DNA from: Brackiella oedipodis DSM 13743
GTDB taxonomy: Bacteria; Pseudomonadota; Gammaproteobacteria; Burkholderiales; Burkholderiaceae_B
DNA: 64,000 nt
NCBI RefSeq assembly: GCF_000621025.1
Contig: NZ_KK211206.1
Location: 327,498 to 391,497 of the forward strand
Direction of reading: 5' to 3'
Shown here: piece after piece, positions 8,782 through 19,094 of the stretch
Layout of the letters: every line of letters starts with the position of its first letter
Position numbering within the stretch: the first letter of the stretch is position 1
Program-made: the position numbers and the translations under genes
The notes under the pieces: generated by a model
Seen by the model: the letters and a program-made list of their open reading frames with translations, nothing else
Database searches by the model: none
Told to the model about the DNA's origin: nothing

Positions 8782-9978
8782 ATGAACCCGAATTTGCAAT
8801 TGCTCAATCCTTACCCTTTTGCCAGACTCAAATCGCTCCTGGGCGAGGTTCGTTGTGCTGAGCACTATGATTCGTTTATTGATTTATCGATAGGTGAACC
8901 CAAACACCCTGCGCCCGCGCTGGTCAAACACGCCATTGCTGAGCATCTCAATCAGCTCAGTCATTATCCACCCACCAAGGGTAGCGATGAGTTACGGCAA
9001 GTGATTGCCCACTGGATCGCTCAACGCTACCACATCCCTACCCCAGATGCTGAGCGTCAAGTCCTGCCTTGTCTCGGTTCGCGTGAAGCCTTGTTTGCTT
9101 TTGCGCAAGCCATGGTCAATGGTCAATCTGGCGATCGCTGGGTGGTTTGCCCTAATCCCTTTTATCAAATTTATGAAGGGGCCGCGCTGCTGGCGGGCGC
9201 AAAACCATATTATGTCAATGCGGACAGCAATCGCAATTTTGCACCGGATTGGCAGTCGGTACCCGCAGAAGTGTGGCAAAAAACCGATTTACTCTTTATT
9301 TGCTCTCCCGGTAACCCCGCAGGCAATGTGATCGACCAAGCGCAATGGCAGCAATTATTTGCATTATCCGATCAGTATGGTTTTGTGATTGCAAGTGATG
9401 AGTGCTATTCTGAGATTTATTTTGAGCAAGCGCCTATCGGGGCTCTGCAAGCTGCCCATGCATGCGGTCGCACGGACTATAAGAATATTGTCAGTTTTTC
9501 TAGTTTATCGAAGCGCTCTAATCTACCGGGTATGCGATCTGGTTTTGTGGCGGGTGATGCCCAGTTATTAGAGCAGTTTTTGTTGTATCGAACCTATCAT
9601 GGCAGTGCCATGAGTGGCGTTTTTGCCAAAGCCAGTATAGCCGCCTGGCAGGACGAAGCGCATGTGCGTGATAATCGTCGTCTTTACCAAGAAAAGTTCA
9701 AGGCAGTATTGCCGATTCTACAACCCTATCTAGATGTACGCTTACCCGATGCCTCTTTTTATCTTTGGGCGGGGACCCCGTATGATGATGAATCATTCGT
9801 ACGCGATTTGTACCAACAGTGCAAGGTGACCGTCTTACCGGGGAGTTATTTAGCCCGTACTGCACATGGGGTCAATCCTGGACATCAGCGCGTACGCATT
9901 GCCTTGGTGGCCTCGCTTGAGGAATGCATAGAGGGCGCACAACGCCTAGCCGATTTTGTAAAGCAAAGAATTGACTAA
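8782..9978 (+). CDS. dapC: Succinyldiaminopimelate aminotransferase DapC
   Basis: PLP-dependent class I aminotransferase that converts N-succinyl-2-amino-6-ketopimelate to N-succinyl-LL-diaminopimelate in lysine and peptidoglycan synthesis. Visible signatures are [11 protein letters not shown] near the start, CSPGNPAGN, and the PLP lysine in [18 protein letters not shown] prefer the ATG at 8782 (398 residues, GGAA shortly ahead) to a GTG at 8761. The gene is followed after 23 bases by dapD and then dapE, which secures the assignment among many similar aminotransferases. It is divergent from the GntP permease gene. Confidence 0.93.
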   Translation: MNPNLQLLNPYPFARLKSLLGEVRCAEHYDSFIDLSIGEPKHPAPALVKHAIAEHLNQLSHYPPTKGSDELRQVIAHWIAQRYHIPTPDAERQVLPCLGSREALFAFAQAMVNGQSGDRWVVCPNPFYQIYEGAALLAGAKPYYVNADSNRNFAPDWQSVPAEVWQKTDLLFICSPGNPAGNVIDQAQWQQLFALSDQYGFVIASDECYSEIYFEQAPIGALQAAHACGRTDYKNIVSFSSLSKRSNLPGMRSGFVAGDAQLLEQFLLYRTYHGSAMSGVFAKASIAAWQDEAHVRDNRRLYQEKFKAVLPILQPYLDVRLPDASFYLWAGTPYDDESFVRDLYQQCKVTVLPGSYLARTAHGVNPGHQRVRIALVASLEECIEGAQRLADFVKQRID

Positions 9979-10001
9979 TTTATTTTATTGAAGGATATAT
10001 T

Positions 10002-10823
10002 ATGAGCCAATGTTTACAAAACACGATTGAAAACGCTTGGGATAACCGCAACCAAATTAATTTTGCGGATCCCGCTGCTGAACTCAAAGACGCGGTCCAA
10101 ACGGCTTTACACGGCTTAGACCAAGGTCAATTACGTGTCGCCGAAAAAATTGAGCACGAATGGGTGGTTCATCAGTGGCTCAAAAAAGCCGTCTTATTGT
10201 CGTTTCGTTTGCATGAAAATGCGATTATTGACCAACCTCCTCTCCAATACTTCGACAAAGTCCCCCTCAAATTCCAAGACTATCGTCAGGAGGACTTTGA
10301 AAGAGGTGGTTTCCGGGTAGTCCCCAATGCAGTCGTGCGTCGTGGTGCTTTTATTGGCAAAAATGTTGTACTCATGCCGTCTTATGTCAATATCGGTGCC
10401 TTTGTGGATCAAGGCACCATGGTCGATACCTGGGCGACGGTGGGCTCTTGCGCGCAAATTGGAAAAAATGTGCATTTATCGGGCGGTGTTGGCATTGGCG
10501 GTGTCCTCGAACCCTTACAAGCCAATCCCACCATTATTGAGGATAATTGCTTTATTGGCGCCCGCTCCGAGGTGGTAGAAGGCGTTATCGTCGAAGAAAA
10601 CTCTGTCTTGGCCATGGGCGTGTTTTTGTCGCAAAGCACCAAGATCTACAATCGTGAGACCAAAGAAATCACGTATGGTCGTATTCCCTCTGGTTCTGTA
10701 GTGGTGCCAGGGTCTCTACCGTCAGAAGATGGTACGCATAACCTTAATTGTGCGGTGATTGTCAAGCGTGTCGATGCCCAAACACGCTCCAAAACCAGTA
10801 TTAACGATTTATTACGAGCTTAG
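10002..10823 (+). CDS. dapD: Tetrahydrodipicolinate N-succinyltransferase DapD
   Basis: Transfers succinyl from succinyl-CoA to tetrahydrodipicolinate, the step before DapC. The 273-residue length equals the family norm. The central part (about 105-235) is a left-handed beta helix built from hexapeptide repeats, seen in [20 protein letters not shown] and [27 protein letters not shown] lies ahead of the ATG. Second gene of the dapC-dapD-dapE-prmB run. Cytoplasmic, active as a trimer in the family. Confidence 0.97.
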   Translation: MSQCLQNTIENAWDNRNQINFADPAAELKDAVQTALHGLDQGQLRVAEKIEHEWVVHQWLKKAVLLSFRLHENAIIDQPPLQYFDKVPLKFQDYRQEDFERGGFRVVPNAVVRRGAFIGKNVVLMPSYVNIGAFVDQGTMVDTWATVGSCAQIGKNVHLSGGVGIGGVLEPLQANPTIIEDNCFIGARSEVVEGVIVEENSVLAMGVFLSQSTKIYNRETKEITYGRIPSGSVVVPGSLPSEDGTHNLNCAVIVKRVDAQTRSKTSINDLLRA

Positions 10824-10836
10824 TAGGTCAATCACC

Positions 10837-11970
10837 ATGTCAGCGGTTGTAGATTTAGCCTGCCAACTTATTGCTCGCGCCTCAGTAACGCCTGAGGATG
10901 CGGGCTGCCAAGACTTGATTGCGAACTTCCTCGCGCCACAAGGTTTTCAAGCCGAGTCCATGCTTTTTGCCGATACCAAAAATCTCTGGCTCCGTCGAGG
11001 TCAAACCAGCCCCGTGCTGGTCTTTGCCGGTCATACTGATGTTGTTCCTACGGGCGATCCCCAGGCTTGGACGCACCCACCGTTTACACCGACTATTGCC
11101 AATGGCCAATTATATGGACGTGGCGCTGCCGATATGAAGAGTTCTGTCGCGGCGTTTGCGGTAGCCGCACAAGAATTTGTGCAGCAATTTCCAGAGCATC
11201 AAGGTTCGATTGCAATGCTGCTCACCTCTGACGAAGAAGGACCGGCCACGCATGGGACGGTCAAGGTCTGTGAAACGCTGCAGGCGCGCGGAGAAACACT
11301 GGATTTTTGTATTGTTGGTGAACCGACCTCAAGTCAAACCTTAGGCGATGTGGTCAAAAACGGCCGCCGTGGTTCTTTAAATGGCAAATTAACGATTCAA
11401 GGGGTACAAGGCCATGTCGCCTACCCGCACCTTGCCAAAAACCCGATCCATCTAGCACTCAAAGCGTTAGATGAGTTGGTGCACACTGAATGGGATCAAG
11501 GCAATCAGTATTTTCCTGCAACGACGTTACAAATCTCTAATATCCACGCAGGTACGGGGGCAACCAATGTGGTACCAGGCTCTCTAGAATTGCTTTTTAA
11601 TTTTAGATTTTCTTCTGAAGTGAGCGCCGAGCAATTACAACAACGGGTGGCGTCGGTGCTTGAGCAGCACGCGCTAGATTATACAATCGATTGGACGCTG
11701 AGCGGCGAGCCGTTTTTAACCCCTAAAGGGCGTTTAAGTGAGGCGGCCAGTGCGGCGATTTATGAACAAACAGGCACCCAAACAGAGCTGTCAACGACCG
11801 GTGGGACTTCCGATGGTCGTTTTATCGCTAAGCTTTGTCCCGAGGTGATTGAACTCGGTCCGCTCAATGCCACAATTCATCAGGTCGATGAACATATCCC
11901 TGTCGATAGTCTTGAACCGCTCAAGAATATTTATTTTTCTATTCTCAAAAAACTATTAGTGACTGCCTAA
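10837..11970 (+). CDS. dapE: Succinyl-diaminopimelate desuccinylase DapE
   Basis: Zinc peptidase-like M20 hydrolase releasing succinate from N-succinyl-LL-diaminopimelate. The start at 10837 gives 377 residues, typical of DapE; the frame runs further upstream inside dapD, but [19 protein letters not shown] is the family start and AGG lies about ten bases ahead. Metal-binding and catalytic motifs are seen in order: [36 protein letters not shown] and the C-terminal [13 protein letters not shown]. It lies 13 bases after dapD, so the three dap genes are one operon. Confidence 0.97.
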   Translation: MSAVVDLACQLIARASVTPEDAGCQDLIANFLAPQGFQAESMLFADTKNLWLRRGQTSPVLVFAGHTDVVPTGDPQAWTHPPFTPTIANGQLYGRGAADMKSSVAAFAVAAQEFVQQFPEHQGSIAMLLTSDEEGPATHGTVKVCETLQARGETLDFCIVGEPTSSQTLGDVVKNGRRGSLNGKLTIQGVQGHVAYPHLAKNPIHLALKALDELVHTEWDQGNQYFPATTLQISNIHAGTGATNVVPGSLELLFNFRFSSEVSAEQLQQRVASVLEQHALDYTIDWTLSGEPFLTPKGRLSEAASAAIYEQTGTQTELSTTGGTSDGRFIAKLCPEVIELGPLNATIHQVDEHIPVDSLEPLKNIYFSILKKLLVTA

Positions 11971-11979
11971 GAGTACAAC

Positions 11980-12879
11980 ATGAATCAATGTCAGGATTTG
12001 CATACCGTCAACGATTGGATTCGCTACGCCTATTCACGTTTTAATCAAGCGCAATTGAGCTTTGGTCACGGCAATAGCAATGCGTGGGACGAGGCGGTCA
12101 ATCTCGTCCTAAACCGTTTGTCTTTACCCTTAGATCAATTGCAACCGTTTTTAAATTGTCGTTTAGTTCAAGAAGAAAAAATGCAGGTTCTGGGTCTGAT
12201 TGAAAAACGCATTGCCACACGCCAACCCCTACCCTATTTGACCGGCGAAGCTTGGCTCCAGGGCTACCGTTTTATTACCTCAAATGATGTGATTGTGCCG
12301 CGTTCGCCAATCGCCGAACTTCTTGTTGAGAAATTACAGCCCTGGGTCGCTGATCCCTATAGCGATATGCGGATTCTGGATATGTGCACGGGTTCAGCCT
12401 GTTTGGCGATTATTGCCGCCATGGAGTTTCCGAATGCGCAGGTCGATGCGGTTGACATTAATGAAGCGGCTATCGCGCTAGCTCAACAAAATATCGCTGA
12501 GTATGAATTGCAAGACGATATAACGCTTATTCAAAGTGATTTATTTGAGCAGTTAGCCAATAAAGTCTATGACATCATTATTTGTAATCCACCCTATGTC
12601 AATGCCCAAAGCATGCAGAATTTACCCCCTGAGTATCAGCATGAACCGGCGCTGGCCTTGCATGGCGGTACTAAGGGCATGGATCTCGTCCAAAAAATCC
12701 TGCAGCAAGCGCCAAAGCATCTCACGGATGATGGCTTTTTAGTCTTAGAAATTGGTCACGAGATAGATTTTTTCACAGAAGTTTTTCCGCAATTACAACC
12801 TATCTGGCTCGAAACCGCCAATAGTGATGATCAAATCATGCTGCTACAACGTTCGCACTTGCTTGAAGCTTTTGCCTAA
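11980..12879 (+). CDS. prmB: Ribosomal protein uL3 glutamine N5-methyltransferase PrmB
   Basis: SAM-dependent methyltransferase of the HemK/PrmC family that methylates a glutamine of ribosomal protein L3. The SAM motif ILDMCTGSACLAI is at residues 132-144 and the catalytic NPPY at 203-206 (ICNPPYVNA). The 299-residue length and the N-terminal helical domain with LPYLTGEAWLQGYRF favour PrmB over PrmC, which acts on release factors. It starts nine bases after dapE; dapE-prmB adjacency is common in betaproteobacteria. Confidence 0.92.
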   Translation: MNQCQDLHTVNDWIRYAYSRFNQAQLSFGHGNSNAWDEAVNLVLNRLSLPLDQLQPFLNCRLVQEEKMQVLGLIEKRIATRQPLPYLTGEAWLQGYRFITSNDVIVPRSPIAELLVEKLQPWVADPYSDMRILDMCTGSACLAIIAAMEFPNAQVDAVDINEAAIALAQQNIAEYELQDDITLIQSDLFEQLANKVYDIIICNPPYVNAQSMQNLPPEYQHEPALALHGGTKGMDLVQKILQQAPKHLTDDGFLVLEIGHEIDFFTEVFPQLQPIWLETANSDDQIMLLQRSHLLEAFA

Positions 12880-12939
12880 CCAATAGCATTTAAAAGCAGT
12901 TAACAGCACTTAACAGCAATCAATATAAAAAGGGATACA

Positions 12940-14859
12940 TTGATTAAGGCAAATGGCATAACGCTGCAACGCGGTACTAAAGTTTTACTCGAAGACGCTA
13001 GTTTTGTGGTGAATCCAGGTGAACGTCTCGGCATTGTTGGTCGTAATGGCTCTGGCAAAACCACTTTATTTGCTCTGTTGCAAGGTCAAATAGACGCTGA
13101 TGCGGGCGATCTGCACATTCCTGTCGCTTGGCAAATCGCTAGTGTCAAACAGGTGATTGACGACCAGGATAAACGTGCTACCGAATTTGTAATTGATGGT
13201 GATCAGCATCTGCGTGAGTTACAGCGACGACGTCAAGAAACGCCTGATAGTGATGGCCATCGCATCGCTGAGTTGGAATTAGCGCTTGAAGAAGCCGGCG
13301 TCTGGACGGCCCAGTCTCGGGCTGAGCAATTGCTTGCCGGTCTGGGTTTCCAACCCGAACTATGGCAACAATCTGTGCGCTATTTTTCGGGTGGCTGGCA
13401 AATGCGCTTGGCCCTGGCACGCGCCCTCATGAAACCGTCAGATTTACTACTTCTGGATGAACCCACCAATCACTTGGACCTCGATGCCATGCTATGGCTC
13501 GAAAAATGGTTAAGTGCCTATAAAGGCACAGTGCTGTTGATTTCGCATGATACGGAATTTCTGAACAATGTGGCGCAGCATATTCTTAATTTTGATCACC
13601 AAAAACTTATTCGCTATAAAGGCAATTATGATGCCTTTATAGAACAAAAAGCTGAACATACGCGACAAACACAACTTGCTCACGAAAAGCAACAGCGCGA
13701 AATCGCGCATATGCAGAGTTTTATTGATCGCTTTAAAGCTAAGGCCACCAAGGCAAAACAAGCGCAAAGTCGGGTCAAGGCGCTGGCACGCATGCAACAG
13801 CTCGCGCCCTTGCAAACCGAGCGTCAAATTTATATTCAGTTGCCTCAGCCACAAGCCATGCCCGATCCCTTGATCACCGCCGAGCACTTGCAAACGGGTT
13901 ATGCAGGGGCCGATCAGCCCAAAGTGATTCTCACTGATGTGAATTTTATGGTACGTGGCGGTGCGCGAATTGGCATTTTAGGGGTCAATGGCGCGGGTAA
14001 ATCGACCCTTGTCAAAACCCTCGCGGGTGAATTACCTGCGCTTGCGGGCCAATTGCATTTTTCTAAAGGCGTCAAAATTGCCTATTTTGCACAGCAACAA
14101 TTGGATATGCTCGACCTGGATGCCAGTCCCCTTTTGCATTTACAGCGACTCGCTCCAGAGAGTCGCGAACAAGAATTACGCAATTACCTAGGCAGTTTTG
14201 GTTTTCAGGGGGATAAAGCGACTGATGCCGTGAGGCCTTTTTCTGGGGGAGAAAAAGCACGCTTGGCTTTGGCGCTTTTAGTATGGCAAAAGCCTAATTT
14301 ACTGTTACTGGATGAGCCGAGTAACCACCTTGACGTCGAAACACGCGAAGCCCTCGCAGAAGCTTTGGCGGTGTTTGAGGGCAGTCTCTTATTGGTCTCG
14401 CACGATCGGCACTTACTAAAAACCACTGTCGATAATTTTTGGATTGTGGCCGATGGTAAGTTGCAGGATTTTGATGGCGATTTAGATGACTATAAACAGT
14501 GGCTTTTCAATTATAAACAACAAACAAGTGGTCAAGTACAAACGGACTCAGACGATGCTCAAGCCAGTTCTGTCGATAGAAAAACTCAAAAACGCCTTGA
14601 GGCTGAGGAGCGTCAACGTTTATCGCAATTGCGTAAACCCTTGCAAACCAAGCTCGATAAGATTGAGCAACAGTTGCAACGCCTGAATCAAGAATTACAA
14701 AACATGGATGCCTTGATCGCCGACCCTGTTTTTTATCAAGACGATAATAAGGAGCAAACCGTAGAGGTCTTGAGTCAGCATGGCCAACTCAGTGCTCGCA
14801 AAAATGCCCTCGAAGAAGAATGGTTAGTACTGAGTGAGGAACTTGAAAACCTAAGGTAA
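12940..14859 (+). CDS. ABC-F family ATPase, YheS type
   Basis: Soluble protein of two ABC cassettes without membrane helices, expected to act on the ribosome as other ABC-F proteins do. Walker A of cassette 1 is GRNGSGKT (34-41) with signature YFSGGWQMR and [11 protein letters not shown]; cassette 2 has GVNGAGKST, PFSGGEKARLAL and LLLDEPSNHLD. The linker between them is rich in Lys and Gln, and the C-terminus (about 535-639) is a predicted coiled coil. The length of 639 matches E. coli YheS (637). The start is a TTG, supported by AGGG seven bases ahead and by the family N-terminus. Its cellular task is not known in detail. Confidence 0.93.
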   Translation: MIKANGITLQRGTKVLLEDASFVVNPGERLGIVGRNGSGKTTLFALLQGQIDADAGDLHIPVAWQIASVKQVIDDQDKRATEFVIDGDQHLRELQRRRQETPDSDGHRIAELELALEEAGVWTAQSRAEQLLAGLGFQPELWQQSVRYFSGGWQMRLALARALMKPSDLLLLDEPTNHLDLDAMLWLEKWLSAYKGTVLLISHDTEFLNNVAQHILNFDHQKLIRYKGNYDAFIEQKAEHTRQTQLAHEKQQREIAHMQSFIDRFKAKATKAKQAQSRVKALARMQQLAPLQTERQIYIQLPQPQAMPDPLITAEHLQTGYAGADQPKVILTDVNFMVRGGARIGILGVNGAGKSTLVKTLAGELPALAGQLHFSKGVKIAYFAQQQLDMLDLDASPLLHLQRLAPESREQELRNYLGSFGFQGDKATDAVRPFSGGEKARLALALLVWQKPNLLLLDEPSNHLDVETREALAEALAVFEGSLLLVSHDRHLLKTTVDNFWIVADGKLQDFDGDLDDYKQWLFNYKQQTSGQVQTDSDDAQASSVDRKTQKRLEAEERQRLSQLRKPLQTKLDKIEQQLQRLNQELQNMDALIADPVFYQDDNKEQTVEVLSQHGQLSARKNALEEEWLVLSEELENLR

Positions 14860-14959
14860 ATGTCAAGCGCCAATGCCTGTTTGGTCGTGTTGCCTGTTTT
14901 ATCTGCCCTCTTTCCGGGAGTTAGCACAGGATGGTCGCCATCACGGTTGCGCCGTTAGA

Positions 14960-15610
14960 CTAGGCCAAAGACGGTATTTCTAGCCAACGCGTCTGAGGAA
15001 ACATGTGTTCTGCTCTGTCACGAATAAATTGTTGGGTATCGGCTGCAATCCGTTCATCAGCGACGTCAAAATGGCCATTGTAAGCCAAGGCATAGAGCTC
15101 GATGCCATAGCTTTTAAGGGCGGCCAAACTCAATAGCGTATGGTTCAAACTGCCCAGACGTCCGTTGGTAACCAAAATCACCGGCCACGCTTGCTGTTTG
15201 ACATAATCAATCGTCAGTAATTCCCGGGTGAGCGGCACCATCAAGCCCCCCGCCCCTTCGATCAAGAGGTAATCAAACTGTGCTTGCAAGGCCTGTGTAC
15301 AGCGTTGAATATGCGCAAAATCAATGGTTTTTTGATCGATTTCTGCCGCCAAATGTGGTGAGGCTGGATAAGAAAAAATAGCGGGCATAGTCAGTCGACT
15401 TCTATCCTGTGCTAGCAGGCCTGTGCCCATTAATTGCCGATGTGTTTGAATGTCTTCAGAAAAATCTTGATTGCCTGTTTGAATCAATTTTTGGGTAATC
15501 ACAGTCTGTGTGGGATGTGCTTGCGCCAATTGTTTGGCGATATAAGCCGTGGCATAAGTTTTACCAATATCGGTATCAATGCCACTTACAAAAAAAGTTT
15601 GTTTTGCCAT
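14960..15610 (-). CDS. bioD: Dethiobiotin synthetase BioD
   Basis: ATP-dependent closure of the ureido ring that forms dethiobiotin from diaminopelargonate and CO2. The N-terminal phosphate loop is GIDTDIGKTYA; IEGAGGLMVPL is the second family signature. 216 residues, near the family size (about 225). Last gene of a bioA-bioF-bioD operon, five bases after bioF. bioB, needed for the final step, is not in this window. Confidence 0.95.
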   Translation of the reverse strand: MAKQTFFVSGIDTDIGKTYATAYIAKQLAQAHPTQTVITQKLIQTGNQDFSEDIQTHRQLMGTGLLAQDRSRLTMPAIFSYPASPHLAAEIDQKTIDFAHIQRCTQALQAQFDYLLIEGAGGLMVPLTRELLTIDYVKQQAWPVILVTNGRLGSLNHTLLSLAALKSYGIELYALAYNGHFDVADERIAADTQQFIRDRAEHMFPQTRWLEIPSLA

Positions 15611-15615
15611 AAGGG

Positions 15616-16776
15616 TTATAAATAATTCGCAATGGTCGATAAACAGTCGGCATCCAAGCCTGCATGCAATGAAAACCGCAATCGTGCCGTGCCTGCAGGC
15701 ACGGTAGGCACACGTATCGGTAAGACATAAAAGCCAGCGGCTTGTAGTGCTTGCGCTCGAGCAATGGTACGCGGATTGTCACCGATAATCGCGGGCACAA
15801 TATGGCTACTCGAGGGGCACGCGTAGCCCGCTTGTGTGATTAATTGCCGAAAGCGCTGACTAATGGCGCTTAAATGTTGGCGTTGAGCGGCTAACTGCGG
15901 TAGCTGCTGACAAATATACAAGGTCCACGCCCAATTCATCGCCGGCAAGGCGGTACTAAAAATCAGCGATCTGACGGTATTAATGAAATAGTCCTTCATA
16001 AAGGACTCGCACACCACATAACCACCATAGGAGGCACAGGCCTTACCAAAGGTACCACAAATGAAGTCAATTTCAGGCAGGAGTTGCTGTTCTTCAACGC
16101 AACCCAACCCCTTTGGACCGCGAACCCCAAAGGCATGAGCCTCATCCACATACAGTAGCACTTTTGGAAAACGTCGTTTGAGAGCCACCAGTGCTGGTAA
16201 ATCGGCTTCGTCGCCGTCCATACTAAAAATACTCTCAGTGACAATCAACAGCCGCTCGTACTCAGGCCGATCATGATATTGCACTAACAGCGCCTCGAGC
16301 GCTTGCATATCATTGTGGGCAAAGCGTAGGCAGTCAGCCTTAGCCAGTCGAATGCCATCAATCATACTGGCATGATTATACTGATCCGATAAAATCAGGG
16401 TCTTATATCTTGCCAACGCTGGGATCAGGCCAGTATTCATATGATAGCCACTATTGAACAATAACACGGCTCGGCCACCAAAGGCGTGACTCAAATACTG
16501 TTCGAGCGTCTTGGCGCTGCCTTCATTGCCGGTGAGTAACCGCGAAGACGTCGAGCCCAGACTCAACGCCGTGGTTTCTGACTGCGCTAAAAAATCCTGT
16601 ACAAGGGCGGTATTAGCGGCAAGGCCTAGGTAGTCATTACTGCTAAGGTTCAACAATCGTTGCTCAGCGATGCGCACATAGAGACCGTCTTTTTGGATCT
16701 CAGGAAAAGAGCGCCACTGCTGTTGCTGCTTGAGGTCTTGCAACTGCTGGCGATAATATTCAAGACTTGAGCGCAT
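15616..16776 (-). CDS. bioF: 8-amino-7-oxononanoate synthase BioF
   Basis: PLP enzyme condensing pimeloyl-ACP with alanine, the first ring-forming precursor step of biotin synthesis. 386 residues, usual for BioF. Seen: [12 protein letters not shown] near the start, [23 protein letters not shown] and the PLP lysine in [12 protein letters not shown]. It overlaps bioA by 17 bases, suggesting coupled translation. Similar alpha-oxoamine synthases (Kbl) are excluded by the bio neighbours. Confidence 0.95.
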   Translation of the reverse strand: MRSSLEYYRQQLQDLKQQQQWRSFPEIQKDGLYVRIAEQRLLNLSSNDYLGLAANTALVQDFLAQSETTALSLGSTSSRLLTGNEGSAKTLEQYLSHAFGGRAVLLFNSGYHMNTGLIPALARYKTLILSDQYNHASMIDGIRLAKADCLRFAHNDMQALEALLVQYHDRPEYERLLIVTESIFSMDGDEADLPALVALKRRFPKVLLYVDEAHAFGVRGPKGLGCVEEQQLLPEIDFICGTFGKACASYGGYVVCESFMKDYFINTVRSLIFSTALPAMNWAWTLYICQQLPQLAAQRQHLSAISQRFRQLITQAGYACPSSSHIVPAIIGDNPRTIARAQALQAAGFYVLPIRVPTVPAGTARLRFSLHAGLDADCLSTIANYL

Positions 16777-18058
16777 GGTGCTTAATAAAGTCCTCGGATT
16801 GTAGGATAGTCGCTAATTGATGCAATAAGAAAGCCAGCTCTTCTTCAGTCATAATATAGGGCGGCATCAGATAAATAATAGAGCCAAAGGGGCGCAACCA
16901 AATTCCATGTGCGATCAATTGTTGTTGCATATAGACGCTATCAAAGGCCGTATTGAGTTCTACTACGCCGATAGCCCCTAAAACACGAACATCCTTGATA
17001 TAAGGTAATTCACGCAAAGAGGCTAAGCCATTTTTGAGACCTTTTTCTATGGTTTGAATGCGTTGTTGCCAATCTTGCTCGAGTAATAATTGGCAGCTCG
17101 CATGACCAACACTGCAGGCGAGCGGATTGGCCATAAAGGTTGGACCATGCATAAATACCCCGACCTCACTTTGACTAATGGTATCGGCGACATGATCACT
17201 ACATAGGGTCGCCGCCAAGGTCATATAACCGCCTGTCAAACCTTTGCCAAGGCACATAATATCTGGCTGGCAGTCGCTGTACTCACTAGCAAATAAGCGC
17301 CCAGTGCGACCAAAGCCCGTGGCAATTTCATCGACAATCAGTAGTAAGTCGTATGCTCGGCATAAGCGTTCGACTTCACGCAAATAGTTGGGATGATAAA
17401 TGCGCATGCCGCCCGCCCCTTGAACAATGGGTTCGAGGATAAACGCGGCACTTTCTTGATGATGCGTTTGGATAATCGTTGCTAACTGCGCCAAGCTTGG
17501 CTCCTGGCCATCGTCCTCAAAGCGGCTTTGGGGGGCCGGCACAAAAATACGCCGTGGTAAATCCTTCACAAAAATATGATGCATGCCCTGTTGGGGATCA
17601 CATACGGACATGGCATTCCAGGTATCGCCATGGTAACCCGAGCGCGTGGTAATGATATTGGTCTTTTGTGTTTGGCCGCGGGCTTGCCAGTATTGCAAGG
17701 CCATTTTAAGCGCAACTTCGACCGCCACCGACCCCGAATCCGCATAAAAGATTTTTTGCAGTGATGCAGGCACCATCTGAAGTAGGATTTTACCTAGGGC
17801 AATGGCTGGTTCATGCGTCAAACCGGCAAACATCATATGCGACATTTTGCGCAGCTGATGCTCGATCGCTTGGTTCAGCACGGGATGGTTATAGCCATGG
17901 ATCGCACACCACCACGACGAGACGCCATCAATCAGGCTGGGACCTTGCGCTAATTGTATTTGACAACCTTGGGCTCGCTCTACCACATAAGCGGGTAAGG
18001 GTTGACGCATGGAGGTATAGGGATGCCACAAATGCTCTCGATCGAAGCTATCAAACAT
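16760..18058 (-). CDS. bioA: Adenosylmethionine-8-amino-7-oxononanoate aminotransferase BioA
   Basis: PLP aminotransferase that uses SAM as amino donor to make 7,8-diaminopelargonate. 432 residues, typical. Signatures: LWHPYTSM near the start, [27 protein letters not shown], and the PLP lysine in [16 protein letters not shown]. First gene of the bioA-bioF-bioD operon; about 245 bases lie between it and the merR-like gene, including a terminator of the latter. No BirA-type operator could be recognised upstream. Confidence 0.96.
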   Translation of the reverse strand: MFDSFDREHLWHPYTSMRQPLPAYVVERAQGCQIQLAQGPSLIDGVSSWWCAIHGYNHPVLNQAIEHQLRKMSHMMFAGLTHEPAIALGKILLQMVPASLQKIFYADSGSVAVEVALKMALQYWQARGQTQKTNIITTRSGYHGDTWNAMSVCDPQQGMHHIFVKDLPRRIFVPAPQSRFEDDGQEPSLAQLATIIQTHHQESAAFILEPIVQGAGGMRIYHPNYLREVERLCRAYDLLLIVDEIATGFGRTGRLFASEYSDCQPDIMCLGKGLTGGYMTLAATLCSDHVADTISQSEVGVFMHGPTFMANPLACSVGHASCQLLLEQDWQQRIQTIEKGLKNGLASLRELPYIKDVRVLGAIGVVELNTAFDSVYMQQQLIAHGIWLRPFGSIIYLMPPYIMTEEELAFLLHQLATILQSEDFIKHHALKS

Positions 18059-18180
18059 TGTTAATTCTCTTTTAACTTAAGCCACTCATACACAGACTGC
18101 GTGAAGTTATCTTTACTAAAAACCATCAAGCTACCTGATCTATTGCGCTAATCAACCGCGCCAGGCGCCTGCAAATAAAT

Positions 18181-18213
18181 AACCCCTAAGTATAACGAAA
18201 ATACTTAGGGGTT
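18181..18213 (-). terminator. Terminator of the rpmI-rplT-pheST-ihfA-merR operon
   Basis: Perfect 13-bp inverted repeat (AACCCCTAAGTAT, 7-base loop, ATACTTAGGGGTT), followed on the minus strand by ATTTATTT. It lies 90 bases after the merR-like stop and before bioA. Confidence 0.75.
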
Positions 18214-18303
18214 ATAAATACGGCTCAGCATCTAATCAATCATCGCTTGTATTGAGTCAAGCCAATGACTCAAATACATCACAAATTAGTCAAATTAATC
18301 AAG

Positions 18304-18702
18304 TTAATCAAGTAATTGATCGAGCGTGTGCAGTACGTCTTGTAAGTCCTGACGAATAATCCGTAAATCCTTGCCACTGAGTCGCACAGCATTGTCTGCG
18401 CTGGTGCTGGCGCTCGCTTCGCGAGGATCACCTAAGCGGTTACGAGCGCCATTAATGGTGAAACCCTCGTCATACAGTAAATGACGAATCTTACGAATCA
18501 ATAATAACTCGTGATGTTGGTAATAGCGGCGATTACCACGACGTTTGACGGGACTTAGCTGTGTAAACTCTTGTTCCCAGTAGCGCAACACATGAGGCTT
18601 GACGTGGCAAAGCTCAGAGACTTCTCCAATCGTAAAGTAGCGTTTGGCTGGGATTGGCATTAACTCAATGCTATCAGAGGCTTGCAAATCGGCTTGTTCC
18701 AT
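18304..18702 (-). CDS. MerR-family transcriptional regulator
   Basis: DNA-binding protein of 132 residues. The winged helix-turn-helix of the MerR family runs from about 20 to 90: YFTIGEVSELCHVKPHVLRY, then WEQEF and RRGNRRYY. The part after it is short, with no cysteine cluster or obvious ligand-binding domain, so the effector is unknown. Genes of this small type commonly follow ihfA in betaproteobacteria, as here (45-base gap). The role is unknown despite the conserved place. Confidence 0.88.
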   Translation of the reverse strand: MEQADLQASDSIELMPIPAKRYFTIGEVSELCHVKPHVLRYWEQEFTQLSPVKRRGNRRYYQHHELLLIRKIRHLLYDEGFTINGARNRLGDPREASASTSADNAVRLSGKDLRIIRQDLQDVLHTLDQLLD

Positions 18703-18747
18703 GACTTTTAATAGTTGATACGGTCAGTGTTAGTAAAGTTTAGCACA

Positions 18748-19050
18748 TTATCTAGCGTTTTCAGCAAGCTCTTTGAGTTTTTGGCTGGCATGAAAGGTCA
18801 CTACACGGCGCGCCGCTATCGGTATCATTTCGCCTGTTTTAGGGTTGCGACCCGGGCGTGCGTTTTTGTCACGCACCTGAAAATTGCCAAAACCTGAGAT
18901 TTTGACCGTATCCCCTTCTACCAACGATTTACTGATTTCATTAAAAAACGCTTCAACAATATCCTTGGCTTCACGTTTGTTAAGACCTACGCGGTCAAAT
19001 AAAAGTTCAGCCAACTCAGCCTTAGTCAAGGTTGCTTTTTTGGTATCCAT
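18748..19050 (-). CDS. ihfA: Integration host factor subunit alpha
   Basis: DNA-bending nucleoid protein that pairs with IHF beta. 100 residues of the HU/IHF fold; [20 protein letters not shown] opens the helical part, [21 protein letters not shown] is the core, and the DNA-binding arm contains [10 protein letters not shown], the IHF-alpha form. It stands after pheT, the usual place of ihfA in proteobacteria, which separates it from HU and IHF beta. Confidence 0.96.
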   Translation of the reverse strand: MDTKKATLTKAELAELLFDRVGLNKREAKDIVEAFFNEISKSLVEGDTVKISGFGNFQVRDKNARPGRNPKTGEMIPIAARRVVTFHASQKLKELAENAR

Positions 19051-19094
19051 TTATCGTCCTTTTATAACTTCGTGATGCAGATATAAAAACCACC

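Noticed and set aside
8650-8865. N-terminal extension of the GntP permease
   Set aside because: It overlaps the divergent dapC start, is hydrophilic and unlike the family; an internal Met fits better.
18214-18303. tRNA-Pro gene after the merR-like gene, as in some relatives
   Set aside because: No tRNA-like sequence; the segment is low in G+C and carries only a terminator nearby.
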